A stretch of 64,000 bases of DNA. Origin: Bradyrhizobium niftali (GTDB lineage Bacteria; Pseudomonadota; Alphaproteobacteria; Rhizobiales; Xanthobacteraceae). The stretch lies in the NCBI RefSeq assembly GCF_004571025.1, contig NZ_SPQT01000002.1, positions 248,001 to 312,000 of the forward strand. The letters are read 5' to 3'. Below are positions 42,877-51,753 of the stretch, in pieces. The notes beneath the pieces were generated by a model. The model did not search any database, was not told the origin of the DNA, and saw only the letters and a program-made list of their open reading frames with translations. Within the stretch, counting starts at the first letter, position 1. Each line of letters opens with the position of its first letter. Both the position numbers and the translations under genes were made by a program.

Positions 42877-42958
42877 CGGGGCGGGAGACGGCTTCCCAAT
42901 GACGGAGCGGGAGATGGCTTCCTGGCGAGAGCCAAGCGAAGGAGCGAAACTGCGAAGC

Positions 42959-43180
42959 CTATTTCCACACGCGTGACAGCGTCAGCGCCAGCAGCCCCAA
43001 TGCGGCGCTGATGAGGCCCACCATCACGTAGGATTGCGCGAACACGCCGGTCTGGATGAAGACCTGGCAGGCGATGGCGAAGCAGACGGCCGCGAGCAGC
43101 AGGCAGGCGCAACCGACGATGATCGAGAGATAGCGTATCGCGGCCGCGACTGGCCTTGCGGGTGATGCAGGATCGGTCAT
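42959..43180 (-). CDS. Small two-helix membrane protein
   Basis: 73 residues: a short cytoplasmic lead (MTDPASPARPVAAAIRYLS) and two hydrophobic helices (IIVGCACLLLAAVCFAIAC and YVMVGLISAALGLLALTLS) joined by QVFIQTGVFAQS, ending RVWK. The ATG at 43180 fits the start of hydrophobicity; a longer frame reaches back to 43345 but its extra residues look random. No family is recognised. The first of four short minus-strand genes here. Confidence 0.6.
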   Translation of the reverse strand: MTDPASPARPVAAAIRYLSIIVGCACLLLAAVCFAIACQVFIQTGVFAQSYVMVGLISAALGLLALTLSRVWK

Positions 43181-43235
43181 GCAGGTACCAACGGTGCGAT
43201 CGACGACGGGTTCCTCCCGCGGCTGCGTGCGAGCA

Positions 43236-43412
43236 TCAGTCGCGTGCGCAGCAATCGACGAGCGCGCGCCAGATGCGCCGGATTTCGACCGTCCTCTGAA
43301 GCTCCAGGACGTGGTTCTCGCTCGTTTGGGGGGATGCAGCCTCAAGGCGGGGTTCGCGCGGTGCGATCCAGCGTTCGGATATGGGATCGTACCACTTGCC
43401 GAGATTGACCAC
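43236..43412 (-). CDS. Short protein, unknown function (GTG start)
   Basis: 58 residues beginning VNLGKWYDPISERWIAPREP. GTG 43412 has an AGGAG site eight bases upstream, better than the TTG at 43433. Aromatic N-terminus and a basic helical C-terminus (LELQRTVEIRRIWRALVDCC) look like a small soluble protein. The neighbouring short genes are in the same direction. No family or function can be given. Confidence 0.5.
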   Translation of the reverse strand: MVNLGKWYDPISERWIAPREPRLEAASPQTSENHVLELQRTVEIRRIWRALVDCCARD

Positions 43413-43453
43413 GCTCGTTTCTCCTCGTTTCAATCCCCCCGTTGTCTGATCGC

Positions 43454-43645
43454 TTATCCCTGGCGCCTGTTGCTTGTGTTCTGGGTCAGGTTGCCGTGCG
43501 CCGCCTGCTCGCGAATATTCTGCTTCTCGTCGTCGCGGTGGCCCTTGGTGGTGTCGACCGGGACCGACGGGGCGCTGCCGGCGCCCTTGTGGCTCTGGTT
43601 TTCTTCAGGAACAGGTTGCACTGTCTTCGTCAGCGGCTTTGTCAT
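43454..43645 (-). CDS. Short hydrophilic protein (KxNIRxQ...NTxN type)
   Basis: 63 residues, fully hydrophilic: MTKPLTKTVQPVPEENQSHK at the start and DDEKQNIREQAAHGNLTQNT near the end. The C-terminal run matches my memory of a small, disordered protein common in Bradyrhizobium genomes, whose end contains KxNIxQNTxNQ. The ATG at 43645 has GGAG ten bases upstream. Function unknown. Confidence 0.6.
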   Translation of the reverse strand: MTKPLTKTVQPVPEENQSHKGAGSAPSVPVDTTKGHRDDEKQNIREQAAHGNLTQNTSNRRQG

Positions 43646-43850
43646 CAGCTCTGACTCCGGCGTTGCCTTCACGAGAGACAAACGCGCCCGAGCCGCGCGA
43701 CGTTCCAATGTCAGGCCGAAGTGATCGGCTGTGATCGGGATGATGGTACGGTGAAGTGGAAGCTTCCCGTCTTCATCGAAGGGGCAGGCATTGGGCTCGA
43801 TGGGGGCCGCATTTGCCGGAATGGGGCCCGGCGGTATCGCCCGCCGCCCG

Positions 43851-44081
43851 TCACCCGAAGCGGGCTTCCTGCGACGGCCGGCTCTTCGCCGCGTGGGCAC
43901 GGAAGGCGTTGATCGCCTTGTTCGCGAGCATCAACTGCCGGCGTTCGCCGGTCTTGAGCTGGGCTTCGATGGCGTCGAGAAGGACATTCGCTGTCTCGTC
44001 CGGAGGACCGAGCTCTCCGCTCTGCTCCAGGAAGCTCCAGGCGATGAAGAATGCGCTCTCGACGGTGCAGCGAATGGACAT
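43851..44081 (-). CDS. Short helical protein, unknown function
   Basis: 76 residues: MSIRCTVESAFFIAWSFLEQ, then ETANVLLDAIEAQLKTGERRQLMLANKAINAF. The pattern is that of a soluble helix bundle with conserved-looking Phe/Trp core and a basic second helix; I recall close relatives in rhizobia annotated as hypothetical. Start ATG 44081. The downstream 43646-43850 holds no supported gene. Confidence 0.65.
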   Translation of the reverse strand: MSIRCTVESAFFIAWSFLEQSGELGPPDETANVLLDAIEAQLKTGERRQLMLANKAINAFRAHAAKSRPSQEARFG

Positions 44082-44135
44082 GCGCTACCAACGCAGCGCG
44101 GCTGCCGGCGTTCCGCGCGGGCGCTGATGCGCGCT

Positions 44136-45194
44136 CTAATTCTTCAGCACGATGCGGCCGACGACCTTGCCGGCGCGCAATTCGTCGATCCATTTCTGGA
44201 CGTCGCCCATCGGCTCCTCGCGCATCGGCGTCGGCTTGATCTTGCCGGCGCGGGCGAGCGCCATCAGCTCCTGGGCCTCCGCGAGCGTGCCGACCATGAA
44301 GCCTTCGATGGTCATGCGCTTGTACACCCACTGCACCATCGGCAGCGTGAACTGGCCGCCCATCAGGCCGGAGACCACGATCTTGCCGCCGCGCGCGGCG
44401 ACCGCGACCGCAAACGCCATCGACTTCTCGTTGCCGGCGAAATCGACGATCTCGTCAAAACCGCCGTCGGTCTCCTTGAGGATGCGCCGGATCACTTCCG
44501 GTTCGGCCGGGTCGTAAGCGACCGCGGCGCCGTTCTTCAGCGCGGTGTCGCGCGCGGCCGGCGAGAGATCGGCGACCGTGATCGGCTGCTTGAACATGGC
44601 TTGCGCGAACGACAGGCCCATCATGCCGACGCCGCCGAGGCCGATCAGAAGCAGGTTGCGCTGGCGCGGACGGTCGACGAGACGCTTGAGCGCGCCGTAG
44701 GCGGTGACGCCGGAGCACATCAGGGTCGCGGCCTGGTTGACGGGCAGGGGATCGTAGTCGAGCAGATATTTCGCGTCGGGCACCAGCACGTGGGTGGCAA
44801 AACCGCCGTCGATGGAGACGCCGAGGAAGCGCTGCTTGACGCAGAGATTCTCGTCGCCGTTCTTGCAGTCGCGGCACTGGCCGCAGCCGATCCACGGAAA
44901 CACCGCCTTCTTGCTGCCGACGAGGCCGGCCGGAACGTCAGGGCCGACTTCATCGACGACGCCGGCGATCTCGTGGCCGAGCGTGAAGGGCAGCGTCATG
45001 CCGCGCGTGGTGTCGAGCTTCTTGCCGCCGCCGAGATCGGCATAGCCGTCCTGGATGTGCAGGTCGGAATGGCAGAGGCCGCAGCGCTCGATGCGCACGA
45101 GGACTTCGCGGCCTTGCGGCTTGGGCGTGTCGACGATGGTCTCGCACAGCGGCGCATCGAACTTGACCAGGGACTGCCGACGCATCAACGCCAT
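44136..45194 (-). CDS. Zinc-dependent alcohol dehydrogenase
   Basis: 352-residue medium-chain dehydrogenase/reductase. The catalytic zinc site uses C41 (CGLCHSD), the His-Glu of GHE (73-74) and C160 (LMCSGVTAY). The structural zinc is held by four Cys at 104, 107, 110 and 118 (GCGQCRDC...C). The NAD motif is GLGGVG (185-190). Closest in pattern to bacterial AdhA-type alcohol dehydrogenases oxidising primary alcohols. ATG 45194. It is not part of the following rsmA operon; a palindromic repeat separates them. Confidence 0.94.
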   Translation of the reverse strand: MALMRRQSLVKFDAPLCETIVDTPKPQGREVLVRIERCGLCHSDLHIQDGYADLGGGKKLDTTRGMTLPFTLGHEIAGVVDEVGPDVPAGLVGSKKAVFPWIGCGQCRDCKNGDENLCVKQRFLGVSIDGGFATHVLVPDAKYLLDYDPLPVNQAATLMCSGVTAYGALKRLVDRPRQRNLLLIGLGGVGMMGLSFAQAMFKQPITVADLSPAARDTALKNGAAVAYDPAEPEVIRRILKETDGGFDEIVDFAGNEKSMAFAVAVAARGGKIVVSGLMGGQFTLPMVQWVYKRMTIEGFMVGTLAEAQELMALARAGKIKPTPMREEPMGDVQKWIDELRAGKVVGRIVLKN

Positions 45195-45244
45195 TTTCTT
45201 TCCTCCGGAATTTTCGCCGAAGCGTGCGCTTGGGCTCGTTATTT

Positions 45245-45291
45245 GAGCATGATCTGATCGGAAAACCGCTTCACACTTTTCCGGATCATGC
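45245..45291. repeat. Extragenic repeat, GATCATGC type (copy 3)
   Basis: GAGCATGATC at the left and GATCATGC at the right with CGGAAAACCGCTTCACACTT between: the minimal form of the repeat at 7641. It ends 2 bp before the rsmA stop codon and lies between the adh start and the rsmA end, both on the minus strand. Confidence 0.8.
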
Positions 45292-45292
45292 G

Positions 45293-46147
45293 TCAGGTTT
45301 CGGCTCGTATATCCGCCAATTCACGCGCCATGGCAACAAAGCCCGATATCGGAACGGTCTCGGCGCGCCGCGTCGCATCGACGCCGGCGGCCTGCGCAAG
45401 CCGCGCCGGATCGACGCCCAGCGATTTAAGGCTCTGCCGCAGCATCTTGCGGCGCTGGCCAAAGGCGGCGGCCGCGACCTGTTCGAGCAGCTTGCGATCG
45501 CAAGCGAGAGGCTCGGTGCGCGGCACCAGGCGCACGACTGAGGAGGTCACTTTCGGCGGCGGCACGAAGGCGGATGGCGCAATGTCGAACAGGATCTTGG
45601 TCTCGCAGCGCCAGTTGGCGAGCACGCCGAGGCGGCCATAGGCCTCCTCGTCCTCGCGTGCCACGATGCGCTCGCCGACCTCGCGCTGGAACATCAGGAC
45701 CATCATGTCGTACCAGGGCGGCCACGGTTCGGTGGTGAGCCAGCCGATCAGAAGCTGGGTCGCGATGTTGTAGGGCAGATTGGCGACGATTTTTGCGCGT
45801 TCGCCATTGAGCAGCGGGCGCGGGTCGAAGGTCATGGCATCGCCGTGGACGATCTCGAGCCGGCCGGGATAGCGCGCGGAAATATCCTGCAAGGCGGGGA
45901 TTGCGCGCTCGTCATGCTCGATGGCGATGACGCGCCTGGCGCCGAGCGCAAGCAGCGCACGCGTCAGCCCGCCCGGGCCCGGGCCGATCTCGACGATGGT
46001 GGAGTCATCCAGCGGCGCCGCCGCGCGCGCAATGCGCGCGGTGAGGTTGAGATCGAGCAGGAAATTCTGGCCGAGCGATTTGCGGGCCGACAGCGCGTGC
46101 TGGCGAATGACCTCGCGCAGCGGCGGGAGGTCGTCGATCGCGCTCAT
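45293..46147 (-). CDS. rsmA: 16S rRNA dimethyladenosine transferase
   Basis: Methylates the two adjacent adenines in the 3' hairpin of 16S rRNA (KsgA), 284 residues. Start [20 protein letters not shown] then QNFLLD are typical; the SAM motif is [15 protein letters not shown], and the catalytic NLPYN motif lies in [14 protein letters not shown]. The start overlaps the pdxA stop by ATGA, giving coupled translation. Last gene of the lptF-lptG-lptD-surA-pdxA-rsmA run, an order widely kept in proteobacteria. Confidence 0.97.
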   Translation of the reverse strand: MSAIDDLPPLREVIRQHALSARKSLGQNFLLDLNLTARIARAAAPLDDSTIVEIGPGPGGLTRALLALGARRVIAIEHDERAIPALQDISARYPGRLEIVHGDAMTFDPRPLLNGERAKIVANLPYNIATQLLIGWLTTEPWPPWYDMMVLMFQREVGERIVAREDEEAYGRLGVLANWRCETKILFDIAPSAFVPPPKVTSSVVRLVPRTEPLACDRKLLEQVAAAAFGQRRKMLRQSLKSLGVDPARLAQAAGVDATRRAETVPISGFVAMARELADIRAET

Positions 46148-47172
46148 CAGGTTTTGGCAGCCGCCATGCGGCTGGCGAGTTGAAGCGCTGCAATCAGGCT
46201 CGCCGGATTGGCTTTGCCGGTGCCGGCGATGTCGAAGGCGGTGCCGTGATCGGGCGAGGTGCGGATGAAGGGCAGGCCGAGCGTTACGTTGACGGCGTCG
46301 TCGAAGGCGACGGTCTTGATCGGGATCAGCGCCTGGTCGTGATACATGCAGACCGCGCAGTCGTAGTTGTTGCGCGCAGCCTCGTGGAACATGGTGTCGG
46401 CGGGCAGCGGGCCTCTTGCGTCGATGCCGTCATTGCGCAACGCCTTGAGCGCCGGCGCAATCACCGTCTGCTCCTCGTGGCCGAGCGAGCCGTCCTCGCC
46501 CGCATGCGGATTGAGGCCGGAGATCGCGATGCGCGGCCTCGTGATGCCGAAGCGGGATTTCAGCTCGGCCGCGACGATGCGCACGGTCGAGACGATCAAT
46601 TCGCTCGTCAGCTGGGACAGCGCGTCGCGCAAGGAGACGTGGATCGTCACGGGCACCACGGCGAGCCGCGGCGACCACAGCATCATTACCGGCTGCGGCA
46701 CGCGGCCGTCCTCTGCGGCGAGCTCGGCGAGGAATTCGGTGTGGCCGGGATGGCGGAAGCCCGCGCGGTAGAGCACGCTCTTGGCGATCGGGTTGGTGAC
46801 GACGGCGCCGGCGCGGCCGGCGCGGACATCGGCTACCGCCTGGCGGATCGAGGCGAGCGCGGCCGGCGCGCTCGAGGCGTCGGGCTGGCCGGGTTCGGCC
46901 GTTGCGCGCTCGCCGGTCGCAACCACGGGCAGGGCCTCGGTGAAGGCGGCCGCGGCCTCGCTCGCGGTCACGGAGGCGATCCGGATCTCGGCGCCAAGCG
47001 CCTTCCCCAACGTCTTGGCGCGTCGCGCGATCAGCGCCTCGTCGCCGAGCAGGTAGAAGGCCGGCAGGTTCAGCTCGCGGCGCCGGAGCCAGGCCGCAAT
47101 CGTGATATCGGGGCCGATGCCGGCAGGCTCTCCCAGCGTCAGGGCGAGGGGCTTTGCTGCGTGGTTGGCCAT
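46147..47172 (-). CDS. pdxA: 4-hydroxythreonine-4-phosphate dehydrogenase
   Basis: Enzyme of pyridoxal phosphate synthesis; 341 residues. Typical segments: [20 protein letters not shown] at the start, [13 protein letters not shown] with a metal-binding His, [16 protein letters not shown], and [12 protein letters not shown] with the second His, plus [17 protein letters not shown]. The ATG at 47172 overlaps the surA stop. Linkage to surA and rsmA is conserved. Confidence 0.97.
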   Translation of the reverse strand: MANHAAKPLALTLGEPAGIGPDITIAAWLRRRELNLPAFYLLGDEALIARRAKTLGKALGAEIRIASVTASEAAAAFTEALPVVATGERATAEPGQPDASSAPAALASIRQAVADVRAGRAGAVVTNPIAKSVLYRAGFRHPGHTEFLAELAAEDGRVPQPVMMLWSPRLAVVPVTIHVSLRDALSQLTSELIVSTVRIVAAELKSRFGITRPRIAISGLNPHAGEDGSLGHEEQTVIAPALKALRNDGIDARGPLPADTMFHEAARNNYDCAVCMYHDQALIPIKTVAFDDAVNVTLGLPFIRTSPDHGTAFDIAGTGKANPASLIAALQLASRMAAAKT

Positions 47173-48116
47173 CAGCGGTTGCGATATTCGATCATCGCCG
47201 CCTTGCGGAGCTCGTCGAGATAGGCCTTCTGGGTCTTCTCGTACTTCTCGGTGTACATCTTCTCGCGGATCTCGCGCTTCTTCGGCGTGTCGATCATGGT
47301 CGGCTTGCGCGAGCACAGCACGACCATCTCGATGCCGGCCTTGGTCACCTCGGGCGCGGTGAGATGGCCGATCGGCGTGTCGTCGAGCACCTTGCGCAGT
47401 GCATCGGGCAGTTCTGCGGTCGTCTTGGTGACGCTGTCGCGGATGGTGGCGTTCGGCGTCGAGCGGAACAGCGAATTGGCCTCCTCGCAGCTCGCAATGC
47501 GCGAGCGGTACGTCTCGGCCTCCTTCTTCCGCGTCTCCAGGAAGGTCGGGGAGGAGCCGCGCGGCACGATCAGCACGATCGGCTGCATCTTGTATTCGGT
47601 GCCCTCGATCTGGAGCTTGTCGCCGGTCTGGGCCTGCACAGCCTGCGCGACGTCGCGCTCGCCGACCATCAGCTTCTCCTTGAAGCGGCCGCGCACGAGG
47701 CTGGTCCAGACCATCTCGGACTTCATCCGGGCCTTCAGCGTTTCGGGGCGGACGCCTTTGACCTCGAGCGACTTGGTCAGCTGATCCGTCGAGATGCGCA
47801 TGCGCTGCGCCATGCCCTCGTAGGACTGGTTGATGTCGGAGACGCCGGGATCGACGCCGTACTTCTTGCCTTCCTTCAGCTTCACCCTGTCGTCGATCAG
47901 CTCGTTGATGACCTCCTGCCGGCTCGGGGTCTTCTGCGTCGTCAACTGGTCGAGCTTGGAGCGCTGGTCGATGTCGAAATCGGTGATCGGATCGCCGTTG
48001 ACCATGACGACGATGTTCTGCGCGCGCGACGGCGCGGCGGCCAGAAACAGGGCGGCAAGGACGAGGAGGAGGAGGCGGAACATAGGCAAAGCAGTCGTCA
48101 TTTTTATCGCTCGCAT
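47172..48116 (-). CDS. surA: SurA-like periplasmic peptidyl-prolyl isomerase / chaperone
   Basis: About 314 residues. A signal peptide (FRLLLLVLAALFLAAAPSRA) precedes NIVVMVNGDPITDFDIDQRS, the SurA N-domain start. A parvulin-like region is degenerate near TEYKMQPIVLIVPRGSS. The protein is shorter than E. coli SurA (428) and has at most one PPIase unit. It probably escorts outer-membrane proteins such as LptD encoded just upstream. Start uncertain: ATG 48116 (basic MRAIK lead) or 48101; neither has a clear Shine-Dalgarno. Confidence 0.87.
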   Translation of the reverse strand: MRAIKMTTALPMFRLLLLVLAALFLAAAPSRAQNIVVMVNGDPITDFDIDQRSKLDQLTTQKTPSRQEVINELIDDRVKLKEGKKYGVDPGVSDINQSYEGMAQRMRISTDQLTKSLEVKGVRPETLKARMKSEMVWTSLVRGRFKEKLMVGERDVAQAVQAQTGDKLQIEGTEYKMQPIVLIVPRGSSPTFLETRKKEAETYRSRIASCEEANSLFRSTPNATIRDSVTKTTAELPDALRKVLDDTPIGHLTAPEVTKAGIEMVVLCSRKPTMIDTPKKREIREKMYTEKYEKTQKAYLDELRKAAMIEYRNR

Positions 48117-48169
48117 GTCAGCCGCGGTGAACCTGCGATTGGGAAAACGCGACCGGCACTTCAAACCGT

Positions 48170-50656
48170 TTACTGGAGGACGCCGGAACCGCTGCTCGTC
48201 GACGAGGTCGCCAGCGTACGCAGGCCAATCTGGAACATGAACGCATGGCTCAGGACGGGCGGCGTCGTGCCCGCGGAGTAGCTATACGAAGTTACATAGT
48301 TCGCCGCCAGCACGAAGCAATCGTCGACATAGCCCGCGCCGAGCACATACTGGTTGATCTTGTTGGCCTCGAGGTCCCAGCGTGCCGAGCCCGATACCAC
48401 CCAGTTGGTCGCGACCTTGAGCGAGCCCGTGGTCAGGATGCCCTCGCGGCGGGTCAGATATCCGAGTTCCGGCTGCGGCGCGTAGTTGCCGTACATCATC
48501 GCGATCGACCAGCGATCGAAGTTGGCGCGGCCTTCGGCCTCGAAGCGCTGGACGTTCCAGGTCTGCTCGTCCATGCGGGAGCGGACGCTGAACGTGTAGG
48601 TGCGGTTGGGCGAGTAGGCGAGGCTCGCCACGTAGTCGGAACGGGGCTTGTCGAGGCCGGAATCCAGGCCCGTGTTGATGGAGTCCTGGACCGCGTAAGA
48701 GTTCATGCCGAACAGCTGGTAGGACTGGCCGAACAGCGCCTTGACGGCGCCGCCCTTGTCGAACTGCGTGGTGGCCTGCACGCCGACATTGGCGCGGCCG
48801 CCGCCCTCGACGCGGTCGTAACCGGAGAACTTGTCGACGTTGAACAGGTTCGAGGCGTCGAACACGACGCTCTGCGCGTCCTCGTTCGGCAGCTTGCCGG
48901 CATAGGTCTCGTTCGGGCGGATGATGATCTGCGCGATCGGCTCGACGGTGGTGGAGCCCCAGGGCTGAACGTTGATGAAGGGATAGCGATATTCGAGGCC
49001 GACGGTCGGCATCAGGCGGAACGCCTGGGTGTCGCCGACCGGCAGGTAGTTCGACACGCCCGGCTGGTTCGAGACCGAGGAGTTGATCGCATCGGCGCGG
49101 AGGCTGACGAACGGCGTCCAGATCTGGCCGAGCGGGTCGGTGAAGGATTTGCGCCACTGCGCTTCCGCCGACAGGCGGGTGTAGGTGCCGGGGAAGCCGC
49201 GCAGCAGGCACTGCGACGGCGTGCGCGCGAGCGGATCGGCCGACGCCGTCGTGCACAGGCTGTTGGTGTTGGCGAGCGTCGTGATCGGATCGAACACGGC
49301 GGTATCACGCGACAGGTTCACGAAATTGGTCTTGTAGCTGAACTCGCCGCCGAAGACCGGATAGTTGAGCACGTTCGAGTAGTCGATCACGGGGTAGACG
49401 ATCGGCACCTGGCTCTGGTTGCCCGAGTAGCTCAGCCAGTACATCGTGCGCGCGTCGAAGAAGCTGCGATTGCCGACGCCGGTCAGGTAGAGCTGCGACA
49501 TCGCGTCGGTCGGCAGGATCAGGAACGATCCGAGCGGGTCACGGTACTGCGACAGGCGGTAGTCCGAGAAGAAGTAGTAGTCGGACATGACTACGCCTTC
49601 CCAGCCCCAGACCCATTTGTCATTCAGCGCGAACTGTCCCTTGGTGTCGACCGCGCCGCGGAACTCGCGGTCGCCGGGCTGACCGGCGAGCGCGCCCGGG
49701 TCGAGCTGGTTGATGCCATAAGCGCGGATCTGATAGGCGCCATCCAGCAGGCGCTGGCGGAATTCAGCCTGGAACAACACGCCCTGCCGGGACGTGATGC
49801 GCGGGTTGAGGGTCATGTCCATGTCGGGCGCGATCGCCCAGTAGAACGGGACTTCGACGCCGTAGCCGAACGGCGTATTCGACGAGTAGGACGGCATCAG
49901 GAAGCCGGTCTTGCGCTTCACGGTCGGGTCGGGCGTCGAGAAATAGGGCATGTAGGCGAGCGGCACGCCGAAGAATTCGAGCTGCGCCGTCTCGAAATAC
50001 AGCATCTTCTCCTGCTGGTCGTGGATGATGCGCGCACCCTTGACCTGCCACAGCGGCGGCTTCTTCGGATCGTCCTTGCACGGCGCGCAGGCCGTGTAGA
50101 CGCCGTTCTCGAACACCGTGTAGTTGCCGCTGGAGCGGTCGGCCCGGCTCGCCGCCATGCGGGTCTGGTCGGCGGTGTCCACGCGCAGCGAATCGACGAA
50201 ACCGTCGCGGTAGTCGTCCGAGAGATCCATGATCTCGGCATAGGTGATCTTGCCGTCGGCGTCCGTCATGCGGATGTTGCCTTCGGCATGGAGCCGCTTG
50301 GTCTTCTGGTCGTAGATGACCTTGTCGGCCTCGACGCTGGTGCCGTTGTAGAACAGCTGGACGTTACCGACCGCGGAGACGCGCGAATTGTTGTAGTCGT
50401 AGTCGACCTCGGTCGCCTGAACCAGCATCTGGTTGTCGTTGGCGACCTTCGGCGGCTTCGGACGCGGCGGCAGCGGATTGTAGGTGAAGCTCTGGGCGGA
50501 GGCCGGCGCCACGGCGGCAAGGTCGATCAGCGCGCCGAGCGAGGCCGCGGCGACGACAGCGAGCAGCAGCCTGCGAACGGATAAGCCGCACCCGTTCGCG
50601 CGCACCACGGTGCGGCGCGTCAGACGAGACACGGGCCCTCGACGGACGGCAGTCAC
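48170..50656 (-). CDS. lptD: LPS assembly outer-membrane protein LptD
   Basis: Outer-membrane barrel that inserts lipopolysaccharide; 828 residues. Signal peptide (RRLLLAVVAAASLGALIDLA, then PASAQ), LptA-like N-domain (MLVQATEVDYDYNNSRVSAV, DGKITYAEIMDLSDDYRDGF) and a large barrel ending in aromatic strands. Start is GTG 50656: it overlaps the lptG stop (TAGTG), and GGAGG lies 8 bp before. A few Cys (ACAPC; later a second pair) could form the interdomain disulfides. Order lptF-lptG-lptD is conserved. Confidence 0.95.
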   Translation of the reverse strand: MTAVRRGPVSRLTRRTVVRANGCGLSVRRLLLAVVAAASLGALIDLAAVAPASAQSFTYNPLPPRPKPPKVANDNQMLVQATEVDYDYNNSRVSAVGNVQLFYNGTSVEADKVIYDQKTKRLHAEGNIRMTDADGKITYAEIMDLSDDYRDGFVDSLRVDTADQTRMAASRADRSSGNYTVFENGVYTACAPCKDDPKKPPLWQVKGARIIHDQQEKMLYFETAQLEFFGVPLAYMPYFSTPDPTVKRKTGFLMPSYSSNTPFGYGVEVPFYWAIAPDMDMTLNPRITSRQGVLFQAEFRQRLLDGAYQIRAYGINQLDPGALAGQPGDREFRGAVDTKGQFALNDKWVWGWEGVVMSDYYFFSDYRLSQYRDPLGSFLILPTDAMSQLYLTGVGNRSFFDARTMYWLSYSGNQSQVPIVYPVIDYSNVLNYPVFGGEFSYKTNFVNLSRDTAVFDPITTLANTNSLCTTASADPLARTPSQCLLRGFPGTYTRLSAEAQWRKSFTDPLGQIWTPFVSLRADAINSSVSNQPGVSNYLPVGDTQAFRLMPTVGLEYRYPFINVQPWGSTTVEPIAQIIIRPNETYAGKLPNEDAQSVVFDASNLFNVDKFSGYDRVEGGGRANVGVQATTQFDKGGAVKALFGQSYQLFGMNSYAVQDSINTGLDSGLDKPRSDYVASLAYSPNRTYTFSVRSRMDEQTWNVQRFEAEGRANFDRWSIAMMYGNYAPQPELGYLTRREGILTTGSLKVATNWVVSGSARWDLEANKINQYVLGAGYVDDCFVLAANYVTSYSYSAGTTPPVLSHAFMFQIGLRTLATSSTSSGSGVLQ

Positions 50657-51753
50657 TAACCGTCCTCCTGATACAACAAGGCCAAGAAGCCGGTGAGGCC
50701 GCCCACCACCACGGGCAACCACGCCGCAGCGATCGGATGCATCAACTCAGCCTTGCTCAAGTCTTCAGTCACTTTCGACAGAACGTAGAGCAGAAAGCCT
50801 GCGCCCACGCCACTCAAAACCATCTTCTGCACGCCGCCCATCCGGAAGAAGCGCAACGACACCGAGGCCGCGAGCATCACCATGGCGGCGAGCAAAAACG
50901 GCTGCGCCAACAGCTTGTGATACTGGAGTCGATAGCCGGCTGTCGCGAAGCCTGAGCTTTCGGAGGAGCGGATGTAGCTCGGTAGTTGCCAAAAGGACAC
51001 AGTCTCGGGTGTGGAAAAGCTGTTGCGGACCTGGGCCTCGGTCAGCGTCGTCGGAATCGCCAGGACGGCCTGCTCGATCGGCGGCCCGTCCAGCGAGAAG
51101 CGGCGGACGTTCCTGAATATCCACTGTCCGGCTTCGAGCTCCGCCTCGCGCGCCTCGATGCGCTCCTTGAAGTGCTGCTCTGTATCAAACCGGAACAGCG
51201 TGAGCCCCGTGAGCCGGACACCCTGCTGCTCGCTGCGCGCCGCATTGATGATCGTCTGGCCGTCGTTGGTCACCTGGTTGAGCCAGAAGCCGGAGGCGTC
51301 CTGGATGCCGCCGCCGGGCGCCGAGCCGAAAAGCTCGGCCTCCATGCGCTTGGAGAGCTCGCGCAGATTGGCCGACATCGGATTGTAGGCGACGGTGGCG
51401 ACCACCCCGATCAGGAGCGCGCTGCCGAGCGCCGGCGAGATGAACTGCCAGGCGGAGACGCCGGCGGCGCGCGCAACCACGAGCTCCAGCCGGCGCGAGA
51501 GCGCGAGATAGCAGGTCATGGCGCCGATCAGCATGCAGAACGGCGTCAGCTTCTCCAGCAGCTGCGGCACCCGGAACAGCGAGGTCTCAGCCACCATGAT
51601 CGCCGAGGCGGATGCAAGGCCGGAGGTCTTGCGCACCATCTCGATGTAGTCGACCAGCACCAGCAACAGGAAGATGCCGGCGAACACGCCGAGCGCCGCA
51701 ACCACGAAGCGGCCGGCGAAATAGCGCCCGAGTGTATTGGTGAGCATGCTCAT
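50656..51753 (-). CDS. lptG: LPS export ABC permease LptG
   Basis: Inner-membrane subunit of the LptB2FG extractor; 365 residues of the YjgP/YjgQ family. Helices 1-3 are N-terminal (FVVAALGVFAGIFLLLVLVD onward), the periplasmic beta-jellyroll is central (DASGFWLNQVTNDGQTIINA), and three more helices end the protein. Start ATG 51753 overlaps the lptF stop (ATGA). Order places LptF first and LptG second. Confidence 0.95.
   Translation of the reverse strand: MSMLTNTLGRYFAGRFVVAALGVFAGIFLLLVLVDYIEMVRKTSGLASASAIMVAETSLFRVPQLLEKLTPFCMLIGAMTCYLALSRRLELVVARAAGVSAWQFISPALGSALLIGVVATVAYNPMSANLRELSKRMEAELFGSAPGGGIQDASGFWLNQVTNDGQTIINAARSEQQGVRLTGLTLFRFDTEQHFKERIEAREAELEAGQWIFRNVRRFSLDGPPIEQAVLAIPTTLTEAQVRNSFSTPETVSFWQLPSYIRSSESSGFATAGYRLQYHKLLAQPFLLAAMVMLAASVSLRFFRMGGVQKMVLSGVGAGFLLYVLSKVTEDLSKAELMHPIAAAWLPVVVGGLTGFLALLYQEDG

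Noticed and set aside
48245..50584. 779-codon plus-strand frame opposite lptD
   Set aside because: Antisense shadow; Val/Arg/Asp-rich composition, while lptD has signal peptide, domain order and operon context.
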